Part shown: piece by piece, positions 53,581 through 61,988 of the stretch
Position numbering within the stretch: the first letter of the stretch is position 1
How the letters are laid out: each line of letters starts with the position of its first letter
Assembly: GCF_001447355.1 (NCBI RefSeq)
Contig: NZ_JXBW01000002.1
Coordinates: 45,136-109,135 of the forward strand
Direction: 5' to 3'
Source: Alicyclobacillus tolerans
GTDB lineage: Bacteria; Bacillota; Bacilli; Alicyclobacillales; Alicyclobacillaceae
Length of the DNA stretch: 64,000 nt
Position numbers and translations under genes: made by a program
The notes under the pieces: model-generated
What the model saw: the letters and a program-made list of their open reading frames with translations, nothing else
Databases searched by the model: none
Told to the model about the DNA's origin: nothing

Positions 53581-54132
53581 TTATCCCTGTAACAGTTTCA
53601 TAAATTCTCGCATGAACCCTGGCAAGTCAGGCCACGCATGTCCCGATACCAAGTTCCCATCAACATATAGGGTTTGTGTTGCATAATGAGCCCCCATCGC
53701 TTCAACAGACGGTTTACAAGCAATGTAGGCTGTCAGGGTACGCCTTTGCAATTGTTCACGTACAACTTCAAGCACTTGCGCCGCATGACAGATGGCCCCA
53801 ATTGGCTTGTTGGCCGTGAGAAAGTGGTTAAGAATGCGTGGGATGTGCTCGTTCAGGCGAATGTACTCGGGCGCCCGGCCACCAGGAATGATGATGCCGT
53901 CAAATGATTCCGGCTGGACGTCGGCAAATGCCACGTCCGCCTGCAACAAGTATCCCGGCTTCTCGGTATACGTCTCCCAATCGGTAAAATCGTGGACGAC
54001 CGTGTGCAGCGCCTTTTTCGTCGGCGCTGCAATGACCGCTTCCACGCCCCCTTCCAAAAGACGATAGTACGGATAGTAAACCTCCAAAGCCTCAACCGCG
54101 TCACCGGTTAGAATGAGAACCCGCTTCGGCAT
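53581..54132 (-). CDS. DJ-1/PfpI family protein
   Basis: 183 residues. Nucleophile elbow AICHAAQVL with the reactive Cys near residue 113, the Glu-equivalent region in GDAVEALEVYYP and the strand IIIPGGRAPEYIR. Proteins of this family are deglycase-, chaperone- or protease-like; the actual activity cannot be told. GGGGGAAGG precedes the ATG. Confidence 0.88.
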   Translation of the reverse strand: MPKRVLILTGDAVEALEVYYPYYRLLEGGVEAVIAAPTKKALHTVVHDFTDWETYTEKPGYLLQADVAFADVQPESFDGIIIPGGRAPEYIRLNEHIPRILNHFLTANKPIGAICHAAQVLEVVREQLQRRTLTAYIACKPSVEAMGAHYATQTLYVDGNLVSGHAWPDLPGFMREFMKLLQG

Positions 54133-54311
54133 ATACCTTCCCCCTTCATGGCGACTGACTTACCACCGGTACTGACAAGCAACCATGACAACCAGCACCT
54201 GTACAGTGGTTTGGCACTTCCGTTCTATGCTGGTATAGAGTTGAACATGCAAGTTCACGGTCATTTGATAAAAGGTTATCGACCTTACTTTGTCACTCTC
54301 GGAACTTGACG

Positions 54312-54330
54312 TGCTAGACTGTTGCTAGAC
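54312..54330. repeat. Direct repeat upstream of the LytTR regulator gene
   Basis: TGCTAGAC occurs at 54312-54319 and 54323-54330, one helical turn apart, 26-44 nt before the start codon and just after TTGACG (54306-54311). It could be a site for autoregulation. The rest of the 223-nt gap shows nothing else definite. Confidence 0.4.
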
Positions 54331-54355
54331 CCTAAGCGATAAAGGGGGTGTACCC

Positions 54356-55018
54356 ATGAACCACTCACCCATCCTGCATGACTTGCCGCAGGTGCTGAAA
54401 GAATGGGTCCCAGCCGAAGCGTCCATCGCCATTGCAGATGGAGAACGTTACATTTTTTATCGTGCCGGAGGATATGATTTGCATTTGCGCCCCGGTGATC
54501 CGGTCCACCCCGAAAGTGTGGCGAATCGCGTATTTCAGATAGGTAAGCGCGTGGAAACAGACGTGGACGCATCGGTTTACGGTATCCCATATCATGGTCT
54601 TGGATATCCGTTACGCCCTCAACCTGGTCACAACATGGCATTGACGGTGATTTTGCCACCAGAAGCGAAGGAACGTCCATCTCAATTAGACTTTGTCGTT
54701 GGACAACAAGGTGAAGTGTGGCGCCCTCTTTCCGTAGATGAAATTGCCTGGATCGAAAGCTACGAAAAGCGCACCTGGCTATACACGACAGATGGTGCAT
54801 ATAGCACGCGCTTGACCTTACAGACGCTTGAGCGCCGGCTACCTTTCGCAAAATTTTTGCGTATCCACCGTTCGTACCTGGTTCAAATTGCTTGGATAGA
54901 AAAGATGGAGCGCGATTTCCACTCGAACTTACTGATCACGCTCCGTCCCCCGCTTTCGAAACAGTTGCGTGTATCACAAAGTTATGTCCACCATGTGCGA
55001 CAAACCCTCGGCTTTTAG
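54356..55018 (+). CDS. LytTR-type response regulator with N-terminal small-molecule sensor-like domain
   Basis: 220 residues. The C-terminal ~100 residues (from VGQQGEVWRPLSVDEIAWIES) are a LytTR DNA-binding domain: YSTRLTLQTLERRLP, FLRIHRSYLVQIAWIEKM, LRVSQSYVHHVRQTLG. There is no receiver domain. The N-terminal ~105 residues resemble the sensor domain of the soluble chemotaxis receptor at 58735-59619 (LPQVLKEWVPAEASIAIADG, SVYGIPYHGLGYPL against SVFGVPMMANSIPL). So it probably reads a metabolite rather than a phosphoryl signal. It stands before a CoA-transferase gene that it may control. GGGGGTG precedes the ATG. Confidence 0.82.
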   Translation: MNHSPILHDLPQVLKEWVPAEASIAIADGERYIFYRAGGYDLHLRPGDPVHPESVANRVFQIGKRVETDVDASVYGIPYHGLGYPLRPQPGHNMALTVILPPEAKERPSQLDFVVGQQGEVWRPLSVDEIAWIESYEKRTWLYTTDGAYSTRLTLQTLERRLPFAKFLRIHRSYLVQIAWIEKMERDFHSNLLITLRPPLSKQLRVSQSYVHHVRQTLGF

Positions 55019-55046
55019 TCAAGACGCATATGGCCCTAACGATTGG

Positions 55047-55072
55047 CGGGTAGCAAAAAGATCGGCTGCCCG
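55047..55072 (+). terminator. Terminator after the LytTR gene
   Basis: CGGGTAGC / GCTGCCCG (one G-T pair), 10-nt loop, then TCTTCTTG on the + strand, 28 nt after the stop. Confidence 0.6.
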
Positions 55073-55110
55073 TCTTCTTGCTATTACTCACGATTCATCG
55101 CCCATCATAT

Positions 55111-55147
55111 GGTTTTGTCCGCCATAATCGTCGTTTATCACAAAACC
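55111..55147. promoter_or_regulatory. Inverted repeat before the CoA-transferase gene
   Basis: GGTTTTGT (55111-55118) and ACAAAACC (55140-55147) are perfect complements with a 21-nt centre, 112 nt before the ATG. This is two helical turns plus, a possible operator. Confidence 0.35.
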
Positions 55148-55259
55148 AATGCATGACACAAAAAATCCGTCTATGTTTGTATCAGACGCAACGTATCCGC
55201 TTTCATACGACTGCCCATTTGCCATTTCCATGGCCCGATTGCATAAAGAGGTGGACACC

Positions 55260-56780
55260 ATGTTAGAACAACGAATTCGAAATGTAGCCTTGCGCTCTCG
55301 GGTTTGCACCGCCGCCGAAGTGCAGAGTTGGATTCAAAACGGTATGACCATCGCCGTGAGTGGATTCACGAAATCAGGAGATGCAAAAGCCACTTTACAG
55401 GCACTGGCACGACGAAAGGATAAGACCGGCGAACCTATAAAAATCAATCTGCTTTCAGGTGCTTCCCTTGGTGAAACCGATGGCCTTCTGGCCAGCCGTG
55501 GTTTACTCGGGATGCGACTACCATTTCAGTCGGATCCAGATCTCCGGAAAGGTATTAATCTCGGGGAAACCGCATACATCGACCAACATCTCAGTGAAAC
55601 TGCCGAGTGGGTGCGCAGCGGTTGGCTCGGAGACATTGATTTTGCCATTATTGAAGCCACTGCCATTACGGAGAATGGTGGAATCATCCCAACGACTTCT
55701 GTTGGTAACAGTCCCATATTTGTCGAAAAGGCCAAAAGGGTTATCGTCGAGATCAACCTCTCTCTCCCGTTAGAGCTTGAGGGCCTACATGATATTTATC
55801 TGCCAGCTGCGCGTCCGAATCGGCAACCGATCCCGTTGGTGAATGTTCGCGATCGTATTGGGACTCCGTATATACCGTGCTCACCCGACAAAATTGCCGC
55901 TGTGATTCTAACCACAGCGCAAGATACACCTTCCAATGTGTCTACACCAGACGCGGAAACGGCTGCGATGGCTGGCCACATACTCGAGTTTCTTTCGCAT
56001 GAAGTAGACCGCGGGCGTCTTCCCAAAAATATTGGTCCACTGCAAAGTGGGATTGGTTCGGTGGCAAACGCGGTTTTAAGTGGACTTGTGCAAGGTCCCT
56101 TTCACGATTTGGAAATTTATACAGAAGTGATGCAGGACGCAGCCTTTGAATTGTTGGATGCCGGTAAAGTCCGTTTTGCATCCAGCTGTTCTTTTACACT
56201 TTCACAGGCCATGCGTCGGCATGTTCTATCACGTCTCGGAGAGTATCGAGAAAAAGTCGTGCTTCGCCCACAGGAGATCTCAAACCACCCCGAAATTGTG
56301 CGCCGTCTTGGCGTGATCGCCATGAACGCCGCACTCGAAGTCGATCTCTATGGCAATGTCAACTCCACGCACGTTTCAGGAACACACATGATGAATGGAG
56401 TGGGCGGATCTGGTGACTTTGCACGAAATGCGGCACTATCCATCTTCGTCACGAAGTCGACAGCCAAAGATGGTAGAATCTCGAGCGTAGTCCCGTTCGT
56501 AACACACGTCGACCACCCGGAACACGATGTGGACGTCATCGTCACAGAGCGTGGAATCGCGGATCTGCGCGGTCTCGCTCCACGCCAACGTGCTCGCGCA
56601 ATCATCGACCATATAGCGCATCCGGATTACCAATATGCCCTCCGGGACTATGTACGACACGCTGAAAGTCACGGCGGAAATACTCCGCATGCCTTGGACG
56701 AAGCATTCGGTTGGCACTTGCGACTCCAACAGCAAGGCGATATGCGCACTATGCCGAGCCCAGTTCGAGCTGTCAATTAA
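55260..56780 (+). CDS. Acetyl-CoA hydrolase / succinate:acetate CoA-transferase (Cat1/ScpC-like)
   Basis: 506 residues from the ATG at 55260 (AAAGAGGTG upstream), the normal length for the class; the frame open to 55149 is leader. Marks: TIAVSGFTKSGDAKA, ATAITENGGIIPTTSVGNSP, LQSGIGSVANAVLSGL, YTEVMQDAAFELLDAG with the active-site Glu, the HVSGTHMMNGVGGSGDF block and VTERGIADLRGLAPRQRA. It moves CoA between acetate, succinate or similar acids, or hydrolyses acetyl-CoA. Next to a LytTR regulator with a sensor domain. Confidence 0.92.
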   Translation: MLEQRIRNVALRSRVCTAAEVQSWIQNGMTIAVSGFTKSGDAKATLQALARRKDKTGEPIKINLLSGASLGETDGLLASRGLLGMRLPFQSDPDLRKGINLGETAYIDQHLSETAEWVRSGWLGDIDFAIIEATAITENGGIIPTTSVGNSPIFVEKAKRVIVEINLSLPLELEGLHDIYLPAARPNRQPIPLVNVRDRIGTPYIPCSPDKIAAVILTTAQDTPSNVSTPDAETAAMAGHILEFLSHEVDRGRLPKNIGPLQSGIGSVANAVLSGLVQGPFHDLEIYTEVMQDAAFELLDAGKVRFASSCSFTLSQAMRRHVLSRLGEYREKVVLRPQEISNHPEIVRRLGVIAMNAALEVDLYGNVNSTHVSGTHMMNGVGGSGDFARNAALSIFVTKSTAKDGRISSVVPFVTHVDHPEHDVDVIVTERGIADLRGLAPRQRARAIIDHIAHPDYQYALRDYVRHAESHGGNTPHALDEAFGWHLRLQQQGDMRTMPSPVRAVN

Positions 56781-56896
56781 GCTTCGGAGGGAACCACAGT
56801 GCTGACATGATGGAAACAGAATTGAGAATTGCCATCAAAATTGGTTCTGCTGTCCGTTGCGTACACGCAACATTGTGAGGGCCCCGTGGGGATTCA

Positions 56897-56932
56897 GAAA
56901 CAGCCGCAGCGAACATCTGCTGCGGCTGTTTC
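56897..56932. terminator. Bidirectional terminator between convergent genes
   Basis: Perfect 14-bp stem (56897-56910 with 56919-56932) around an 8-nt loop. GAAAC/GTTTC at the base gives a short U-run on both sides. Confidence 0.8.
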
Positions 56933-56937
56933 TCTAC

Positions 56938-58434
56938 TTATTCTGGAATGTTAGGGAGTTCCCCGACTTTAGGAACATTGATGACGTGAAGCTCTGTATA
57001 TCCGAGCAGACCTTCGACACCATACTCGCGGCCGATACCGGACTGCTTGAAGCCACCAAACGGGTAACGAATGTCGAGCCCCTGCACAGCCGCAGTATTA
57101 ATCATCGTGGTTCCCGCCTCGATTCGGCGTGCAACACGGAGGGCATGTTCTTCTTCGCCCCATACAGAACTGGTCAAACCGTAAATACTGTTGTTCACCA
57201 GTTGAATGCCCTGTTCTTCATCGTCATACGGCAAAACCGGGACCGTAGGTCCAAACTGTTCCTCAACGACAATCGGATCGTCATATCCAGCACCCAACAC
57301 CAAAGTTGGCTGCATAAAATAGCCTTTTGCGAACACATTCTCGTCGAGAATACGGCCAAGTGGAATCACCTGTGCTCCGCGGCTCTTCGCATCCTCAATC
57401 AGGCGCTCGACATGACGTACCTGCGGCAAATTGTTGACCGGTCCAATGGTGACATCAGGATGGAAGGCATCACCGACGCGAATCCACTTGTTAGCAGCCT
57501 CAATATACTTCTCGACAAATGCGTCGTAAATCGAACGATGGACATAGACGCGCTTCGCAATCATACAGATTTGTCCGGTCGTCAGGAAGTTCGAGATGAT
57601 AAGCCGCCGCATCGCCCGCTCGTCGTTGACATCAAAATCAGACAAAACCAAAGCGGCATCGTTTCCACCAAGCTCAAGCGTCATATGTTTAATGGTATCG
57701 GACGCAGACTTCATAATGTGCGTTGCCGTCTTCGTACCACCAGTAAACGCAATCTTTGCGACCTTAGGGTTAGTTGTCAACTCGACACCAACATCCGCGT
57801 CGCCGTGCACCATATTCAAAACCCCTGCCGGAAACTCGCTGGCCATCCATTCGACCACCTTGCTGACAGCAAGCGGAGCGAACGGACTCGGTTTGAGCAC
57901 CATCGTGTTCCCTGCGATCAAGGCTGGCGCAATCTTAATGGTGGACAGTGCCAGCGGATAGTTCCACGGCGTGATTGCCGCAACGACACCCATTGGGTCA
58001 CGCGTGATGATGGTCTTGCCATTCTCGTGTTGCTCCACCTTTTCCGCCAAAGCCTCTTCCGCAATGTCACAGGCATAATCCATCCATGCCAGGCTCACGA
58101 ACATCTCGCCCTGCGCGTCGTAGACGGGCTTCCCGTGTTCACGCGACAACAACGGCACCAACTCGGGGATCGCTTCCCGGAATCTTGCAATCGCGCGGCG
58201 CATGTGTGCGATCCGCTCGCGCAGCGGCGTTTGTGCCCAAGCTGGAAATGCTGCAGCGGCCGCATCGATGGCCCGCACAGCGTCTTCGCGTGTATTCACC
58301 GGACCGTACCCGACAATTTCTTCTGGGTTGGCTGGGTTTTCACGCGAATAGCGCTTCTCCGTATCTACCCGCTCTCCGTTGATAATGGCGTGAACCACCA
58401 CGGGCTCTGTGGCAATCCGCAACTCCTCTTGCAT
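56938..58434 (-). CDS. NAD(P)-dependent aldehyde dehydrogenase (succinate-semialdehyde type)
   Basis: 498 residues from the ATG at 58434 (AAGGT upstream). Cofactor and catalytic motifs: ITPWNYPLA, VLKPSPFAPLAV, AFTGGTKTATHI, LELGGNDAALVL (catalytic Glu), FLTTGQICMIAKRVYV (catalytic Cys) and PFGGFKQSGIGREYG. Succinate-semialdehyde or lactaldehyde-like aldehydes are typical for this subgroup. It is convergent with the CoA-transferase gene. Confidence 0.92.
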   Translation of the reverse strand: MQEELRIATEPVVVHAIINGERVDTEKRYSRENPANPEEIVGYGPVNTREDAVRAIDAAAAAFPAWAQTPLRERIAHMRRAIARFREAIPELVPLLSREHGKPVYDAQGEMFVSLAWMDYACDIAEEALAEKVEQHENGKTIITRDPMGVVAAITPWNYPLALSTIKIAPALIAGNTMVLKPSPFAPLAVSKVVEWMASEFPAGVLNMVHGDADVGVELTTNPKVAKIAFTGGTKTATHIMKSASDTIKHMTLELGGNDAALVLSDFDVNDERAMRRLIISNFLTTGQICMIAKRVYVHRSIYDAFVEKYIEAANKWIRVGDAFHPDVTIGPVNNLPQVRHVERLIEDAKSRGAQVIPLGRILDENVFAKGYFMQPTLVLGAGYDDPIVVEEQFGPTVPVLPYDDEEQGIQLVNNSIYGLTSSVWGEEEHALRVARRIEAGTTMINTAAVQGLDIRYPFGGFKQSGIGREYGVEGLLGYTELHVINVPKVGELPNIPE

Positions 58435-58734
58435 AAGACATACCTTCTTTCGCACATATCATTGGTTTTCGTAGATCAAATTGGAAGGACACCGGTTCTG
58501 CTGAAATCTCCTTTGAGGCTATGATAGCGCTCACGCGTTCCCACTGTCTATTCGCTTTATTCACTGCCGTGATACGTTCTTCGAGGACCTCTCGGGTATG
58601 GCGTCACCTTTCCAGAGCGGCTCGTCTCTTTCTTGCGACTATGCAGTCTATGATTGAGTGCACGTAATTAAAATGTGCAGCGCGACCGGAACCGAAGGGC
58701 TTGAATGGGTTCCGCTCGCGCTACCTGAGGTTTG
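58435..58734. other. 300-nt gap between the aldehyde dehydrogenase and the receptor gene
   Basis: Apart from the hairpin at 58679-58722 I see no gene, RNA or promoter that I can support here. Confidence 0.5.
58679..58722 (-). terminator. Hairpin after the chemotaxis receptor gene
   Basis: AGCGCGA and GGAACC pair with GGTTCC and TCGCGCT around one mismatch; the loop is 14 nt. On the minus strand TGCACATTTTAATT follows, 12 nt after the stop. Confidence 0.6.
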
Positions 58735-59619
58735 TTATTCGTTTTGACCCCCATCGCCAGACACAATACTCTCTGCGTACTTCGCCAAGGCGACTGCAGA
58801 CTGGCTGACTTCCTGAATGGTGGACGCCAACTCCTCCGTGGCGGCGGATTGGCTTTCCGTCTCGTGATTCACAACTAGGATGGATTCGGCCAAACGCTTT
58901 AACAAACGCTCTACTTCATCCACTGTGCCGCTGATAATTTCGGTTTGACGCTTTGCATCGTCTGCTAGCTTACGAACTTCGCGCGCAATGACAGCAAAGC
59001 CCTTGCCTGCCTCGCTCGATCGCGACGCTTCAATCGACGCATTTAAACCTAGAATACGGCTATTATTCGAGATCTCCTTGACGCGCTCGGAAATTTTCCG
59101 TATATCTTTCATACTTTTTAGGACTTCATCCGATTGATGGGAGATATCGGACATGTTGTCAGCCAGCACGTTGATGGAACCAGCTACTTCTTCAACAGTC
59201 GCGCTAATTTGTTCCACAGCACTGGAGAGCGTCGAAGCCACTTCAAATAGATGATTGTAGCGCTGCATGCTGATACCAACGCCCATGGCACCAACGATAT
59301 TCCCTTGCTCGTCACAGAGTGGGATGGAGTTCGCCATCATCGGTACTCCGAATACCGATTCAGGTACAAACGTGCGAGTCGCTCTGCCCTGATCCACGAC
59401 CTCGTACATACCATCCCCAGGCGTTAAACGATAACCTGGCTGTAAACCAAGCGAAAATGTCTTGCCTGGAACAGACAGCCATAGCGTTGTTAGATCGGAG
59501 ACGCCAATGGTGACATCGTCGGGAAAAACCTCTGCCAATGCCGGAGCCAACTGTATCATCGTTTCCACAACGGGATGCAATTGCGGTTTGACCACTTCAT
59601 TCACGGTATCGTTTGCCAT
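58735..59619 (-). CDS. Soluble methyl-accepting chemotaxis protein
   Basis: 294 residues without membrane segments. Residues ~1-105 form a sensor domain (LAPALAEVFPDDVTIGVSD, SVFGVPMMANSIPLCDEQGNIVGAMGVGI) similar to that of the LytTR regulator upstream. The rest is the signalling coiled coil with the hairpin tip SNNSRILGLNASIEASRSSEAGKGFAVIAREVRKL, which would bind CheA/CheW. The size compares with the short soluble receptor YfmS of B. subtilis. GAGGAG precedes the ATG. No other chemotaxis gene is near. Confidence 0.88.
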   Translation of the reverse strand: MANDTVNEVVKPQLHPVVETMIQLAPALAEVFPDDVTIGVSDLTTLWLSVPGKTFSLGLQPGYRLTPGDGMYEVVDQGRATRTFVPESVFGVPMMANSIPLCDEQGNIVGAMGVGISMQRYNHLFEVASTLSSAVEQISATVEEVAGSINVLADNMSDISHQSDEVLKSMKDIRKISERVKEISNNSRILGLNASIEASRSSEAGKGFAVIAREVRKLADDAKRQTEIISGTVDEVERLLKRLAESILVVNHETESQSAATEELASTIQEVSQSAVALAKYAESIVSGDGGQNE

Positions 59620-59723
59620 TTGATTGTCTCCTCGTCCCTGACAAAGTGCAAGATCTACCTATTTATTATAGGCGCAGAACGGAGTCGTTTGCTAGGTTAT
59701 AAGAAAACTCATCATGACGTGAA

Positions 59724-59762
59724 AAGGCTACACCGCAAGCTAAAAGCCTACGGTGTAGCCTT
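59724..59762 (-). terminator. Terminator of the Gln-rich repeat protein gene
   Basis: AAGGCTACACCG / CGGTGTAGCCTT 12-bp stem with a 15-nt loop; TTTTCACG follows on the minus strand, 22 nt after the stop. Confidence 0.7.
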
Positions 59763-59783
59763 GTCTCCCTGATAGCTTGCACG

Positions 59784-61523
59784 TTAGCTCCAGATAGAAA
59801 TGCCGTCGGCAGAAGACGAATTCGAAGCATCCTGTGACTGGATTACGGTCGTCGATCCGCTTTGTGACTGTGTCGTATCCGTCGAGCCATTCGCTTGCTG
59901 CCCAGAAACGTTCGCAGTAGCTGCCGATTGCCCTTGGCCGATGGAGGCATTGTGTGCGCTCTGGGTTTGCATAATGTTGGTTCCGGTAGACTGTACCTGT
60001 GTTACGTTGGTTTCCCCGTTTGCACGTTGACCAGCCAAATTGGCAATGCCAGCGGTTTGGTGTTGTGCCGTATCGGAACCACTCGTAGATGTTTGGCTTT
60101 GGGTAATGCCAGATTGATTGATTTGGTACTGCCCATCAGCACTGTTGTCACCAATCTGTCCCGTGGAACCATTTGCTTGTTGCCCATCTACATTGAGAAC
60201 ACCGGCAGCCTGTGTTTGGTGCGAATCAGAACCTAAGTTCGTTTGCGCCTGGCCTAGGTCGTTCGAATTTGACTGCGACTGATACTGACCATTTGATCCT
60301 TCTGCAGACTGCAAACCTACATTAATAGCTCCGCCAATTTGTGTCTGGCTGCGGTCTCCACCCAAACCGATTTGTCGTTGGGTCGAACCCGTGGACGTCG
60401 TTTGATACTGCTCAGAATTGACTGAACCGTCGGCAGATTGTAAGTCCACATTGAGGTTTCCGCTCGCTTGCGTTTGCGGTAGATATCCTCTGCCTACTCG
60501 CCCTTGCGACTGCTCTGCGGCATACGTGTTGGACTGCCCCTGAACCGTACCTGTTGCGTGCTCTGCCGACTGACCACCAAGGTTGGCAACACCACTCGCC
60601 TGCGTTTGCGTCGCCTTACCACCAAGCGATTTTTGCTGTTGTACTGCGCCGTTCGTATCGTTCTGATCCTGTAATGTTTCAGTCGCGCCATCCGCTTGTT
60701 GCCCGCCCAGATTCAGTACTGCGTCGAACTGTGACTGTTCTGCCCCAGAGAATGCAGCCTGTTGGGTCTGTGCACTCGCTGTGCTGGTGGTTTGGCCTTG
60801 CACGCTACCACTAGCTCCTTCTGCGGATTGACCGCCGGCTGTGACAACCGCTGTTCGTTGATCTTGCCCAGTCATCGAGAAGAAACTACTCTGAGCCTGT
60901 TTGCCATTCGTGGTGTTTTCCTGATTCTGATATGCATCAACTGAGCCGTCCGCACGCTGGCCCGACAACGTATGGTTGACGAATGACTGTGACTGCTGTC
61001 CAAGGAAAGAGGCACCCAATTTCTGAGACTGTGCTAGCCCCGTGTTATTAGCCGATTCCTGCGTGTTATACCCCGCGACTCCAATTGCACCATTAGCGGA
61101 CTGTACGGACTTCGTCGTGTTAACTGCATGTTGGTTTTGATCGGACAAGAATGTCCAATTACCCTTTTGCGATTGAGAAGCGGATGTCGCGCCTGTCTCC
61201 TGTTGGCCAACATTTGTCGATCCATTAGCGTCCTGTGTTGCATTTGTCACGCCACGATATTTAGCTGTTTGCAGGCTTCCCAACGATGAAGTGTTCGCCT
61301 GAGATTGTCCGACAACCGTTCCCGGATCCTTTGGCGTGCCATTTCCGTAATCTTGCAGCTGTGCAACACCACTCGCCCCGTTCGCCGACTGACTTAGAAC
61401 GTTTTTCTGCGTAACGGCCTGCTGCTGAGGCTTAACACCAGCAAACGCCATAGGAGACGCCATTGCCAAAAGGGTCACTGCTGCAGCCACTGTCATGCCT
61501 GTCTTGCTCTTTCCATTCATCAA
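59784..61523 (-). CDS. Secreted Gln/Asn/Ser-rich repeat protein, amyloid-like
   Basis: About 579 residues (TTG at 61523 with GGGAGG at 9 nt; ATG at 61520 next). Signal peptide MTVAAAVTLLAMASPMAFA. The mature chain is built of about twelve repeats of ~43 residues following Q-x-Q-x5-N-x3-Q-x-A-[ND]-G-[SA], then a second and third Q-x-Q pair (for example QTQASGVANLGGQSAEHATG, QSQFDAVLNLGGQQADGATE). It has no Cys and very few charged residues. The regular Gln/Asn ladder recalls curlin-type beta-solenoid amyloids, but the spacing differs from CsgA. I do not recognise a named family. It is divergent from another Gln/Ser-rich secreted protein. Confidence 0.8.
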   Translation of the reverse strand: MMNGKSKTGMTVAAAVTLLAMASPMAFAGVKPQQQAVTQKNVLSQSANGASGVAQLQDYGNGTPKDPGTVVGQSQANTSSLGSLQTAKYRGVTNATQDANGSTNVGQQETGATSASQSQKGNWTFLSDQNQHAVNTTKSVQSANGAIGVAGYNTQESANNTGLAQSQKLGASFLGQQSQSFVNHTLSGQRADGSVDAYQNQENTTNGKQAQSSFFSMTGQDQRTAVVTAGGQSAEGASGSVQGQTTSTASAQTQQAAFSGAEQSQFDAVLNLGGQQADGATETLQDQNDTNGAVQQQKSLGGKATQTQASGVANLGGQSAEHATGTVQGQSNTYAAEQSQGRVGRGYLPQTQASGNLNVDLQSADGSVNSEQYQTTSTGSTQRQIGLGGDRSQTQIGGAINVGLQSAEGSNGQYQSQSNSNDLGQAQTNLGSDSHQTQAAGVLNVDGQQANGSTGQIGDNSADGQYQINQSGITQSQTSTSGSDTAQHQTAGIANLAGQRANGETNVTQVQSTGTNIMQTQSAHNASIGQGQSAATANVSGQQANGSTDTTQSQSGSTTVIQSQDASNSSSADGISIWS

Positions 61524-61532
61524 CGCTTATTT

Positions 61533-61538
61533 CCTCCC
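61533..61538 (-). promoter_or_regulatory. Ribosome binding site deciding the start of the repeat protein
   Basis: GGGAGG on the minus strand is 9 nt from the TTG at 61523 and 12 nt from the ATG at 61520, which favours the TTG. Confidence 0.5.
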
Positions 61539-61546
61539 TATTACTC

Positions 61547-61575
61547 CTTATATAGGAACCTCATGCACATACCAA
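61547..61575 (-). promoter_or_regulatory. Promoter of the Gln-rich repeat protein gene
   Basis: On the minus strand TTGGTA (61570-61575), 17 nt, TATAAG (61547-61552). The leader would be only ~20 nt. Confidence 0.45.
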
Positions 61576-61624
61576 GCATCAACACAAGGATTCCTCCACC
61601 CTTAACCCCACGAGGTTCGCGCTG

Positions 61625-61988
61625 ATGATTCCGCAAGAACACAACCGTGGTCTTCGCTGGAGTTTATGTCTGTCTTGTCGTGCTCTTCATCCAGCCGCTC
61701 TGAATCTATTCCCGCATCACCACCCTTTATACCGATCACGCAAAGAAATTTTTAGCTGTCATGATTGTGCGATGAACAAACGAAGTCATCATACGTCGGG
61801 GCTGCAACAAAGTTGAAGTATGGAACGTTCTGAGTGTTGCCGGACAACCTACTTTTCATACGTCACTTGTGAAATTTTCAAATATGGGTTTGGCAGAAGC
61901 ATATTTGCGGAAAGCTAAACATCAAATAGACCGACTTGAAGACATAGAAACAGGTACACAATCAAATCGTGAGGGTGAAAATGGGTGA
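61625..61988 (+). pseudogene. Possible small Cys-pair protein split by a frameshift
   Basis: An ATG at 61625 with GAGG at ~11 nt opens 63 codons with CLSC and CHDC pairs, ending at 61816. The +1 frame, open from 61776, continues with KVEVWNVLSVAGQPTFHTSL and LAEAYLRKAKHQIDRLED. Its TGA (61986-61988) overlaps the GTG of the next gene as GTGA. Joined by removing one nt near 61776-61814 they give ~120 residues with a zinc-ribbon-like start and a helical end. No family recognised; it could also be chance. Confidence 0.3.

Noticed and set aside
55149..55259. N-terminal 37-residue extension of the CoA-transferase
   Set aside because: Not part of the family; the ATG at 55260 has a good ribosome binding site and gives the standard length.
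56857..58524. 555-codon + strand frame opposite the aldehyde dehydrogenase
   Set aside because: Runs through the terminator hairpin and antisense to a clear enzyme; composition is that of an antisense shadow.
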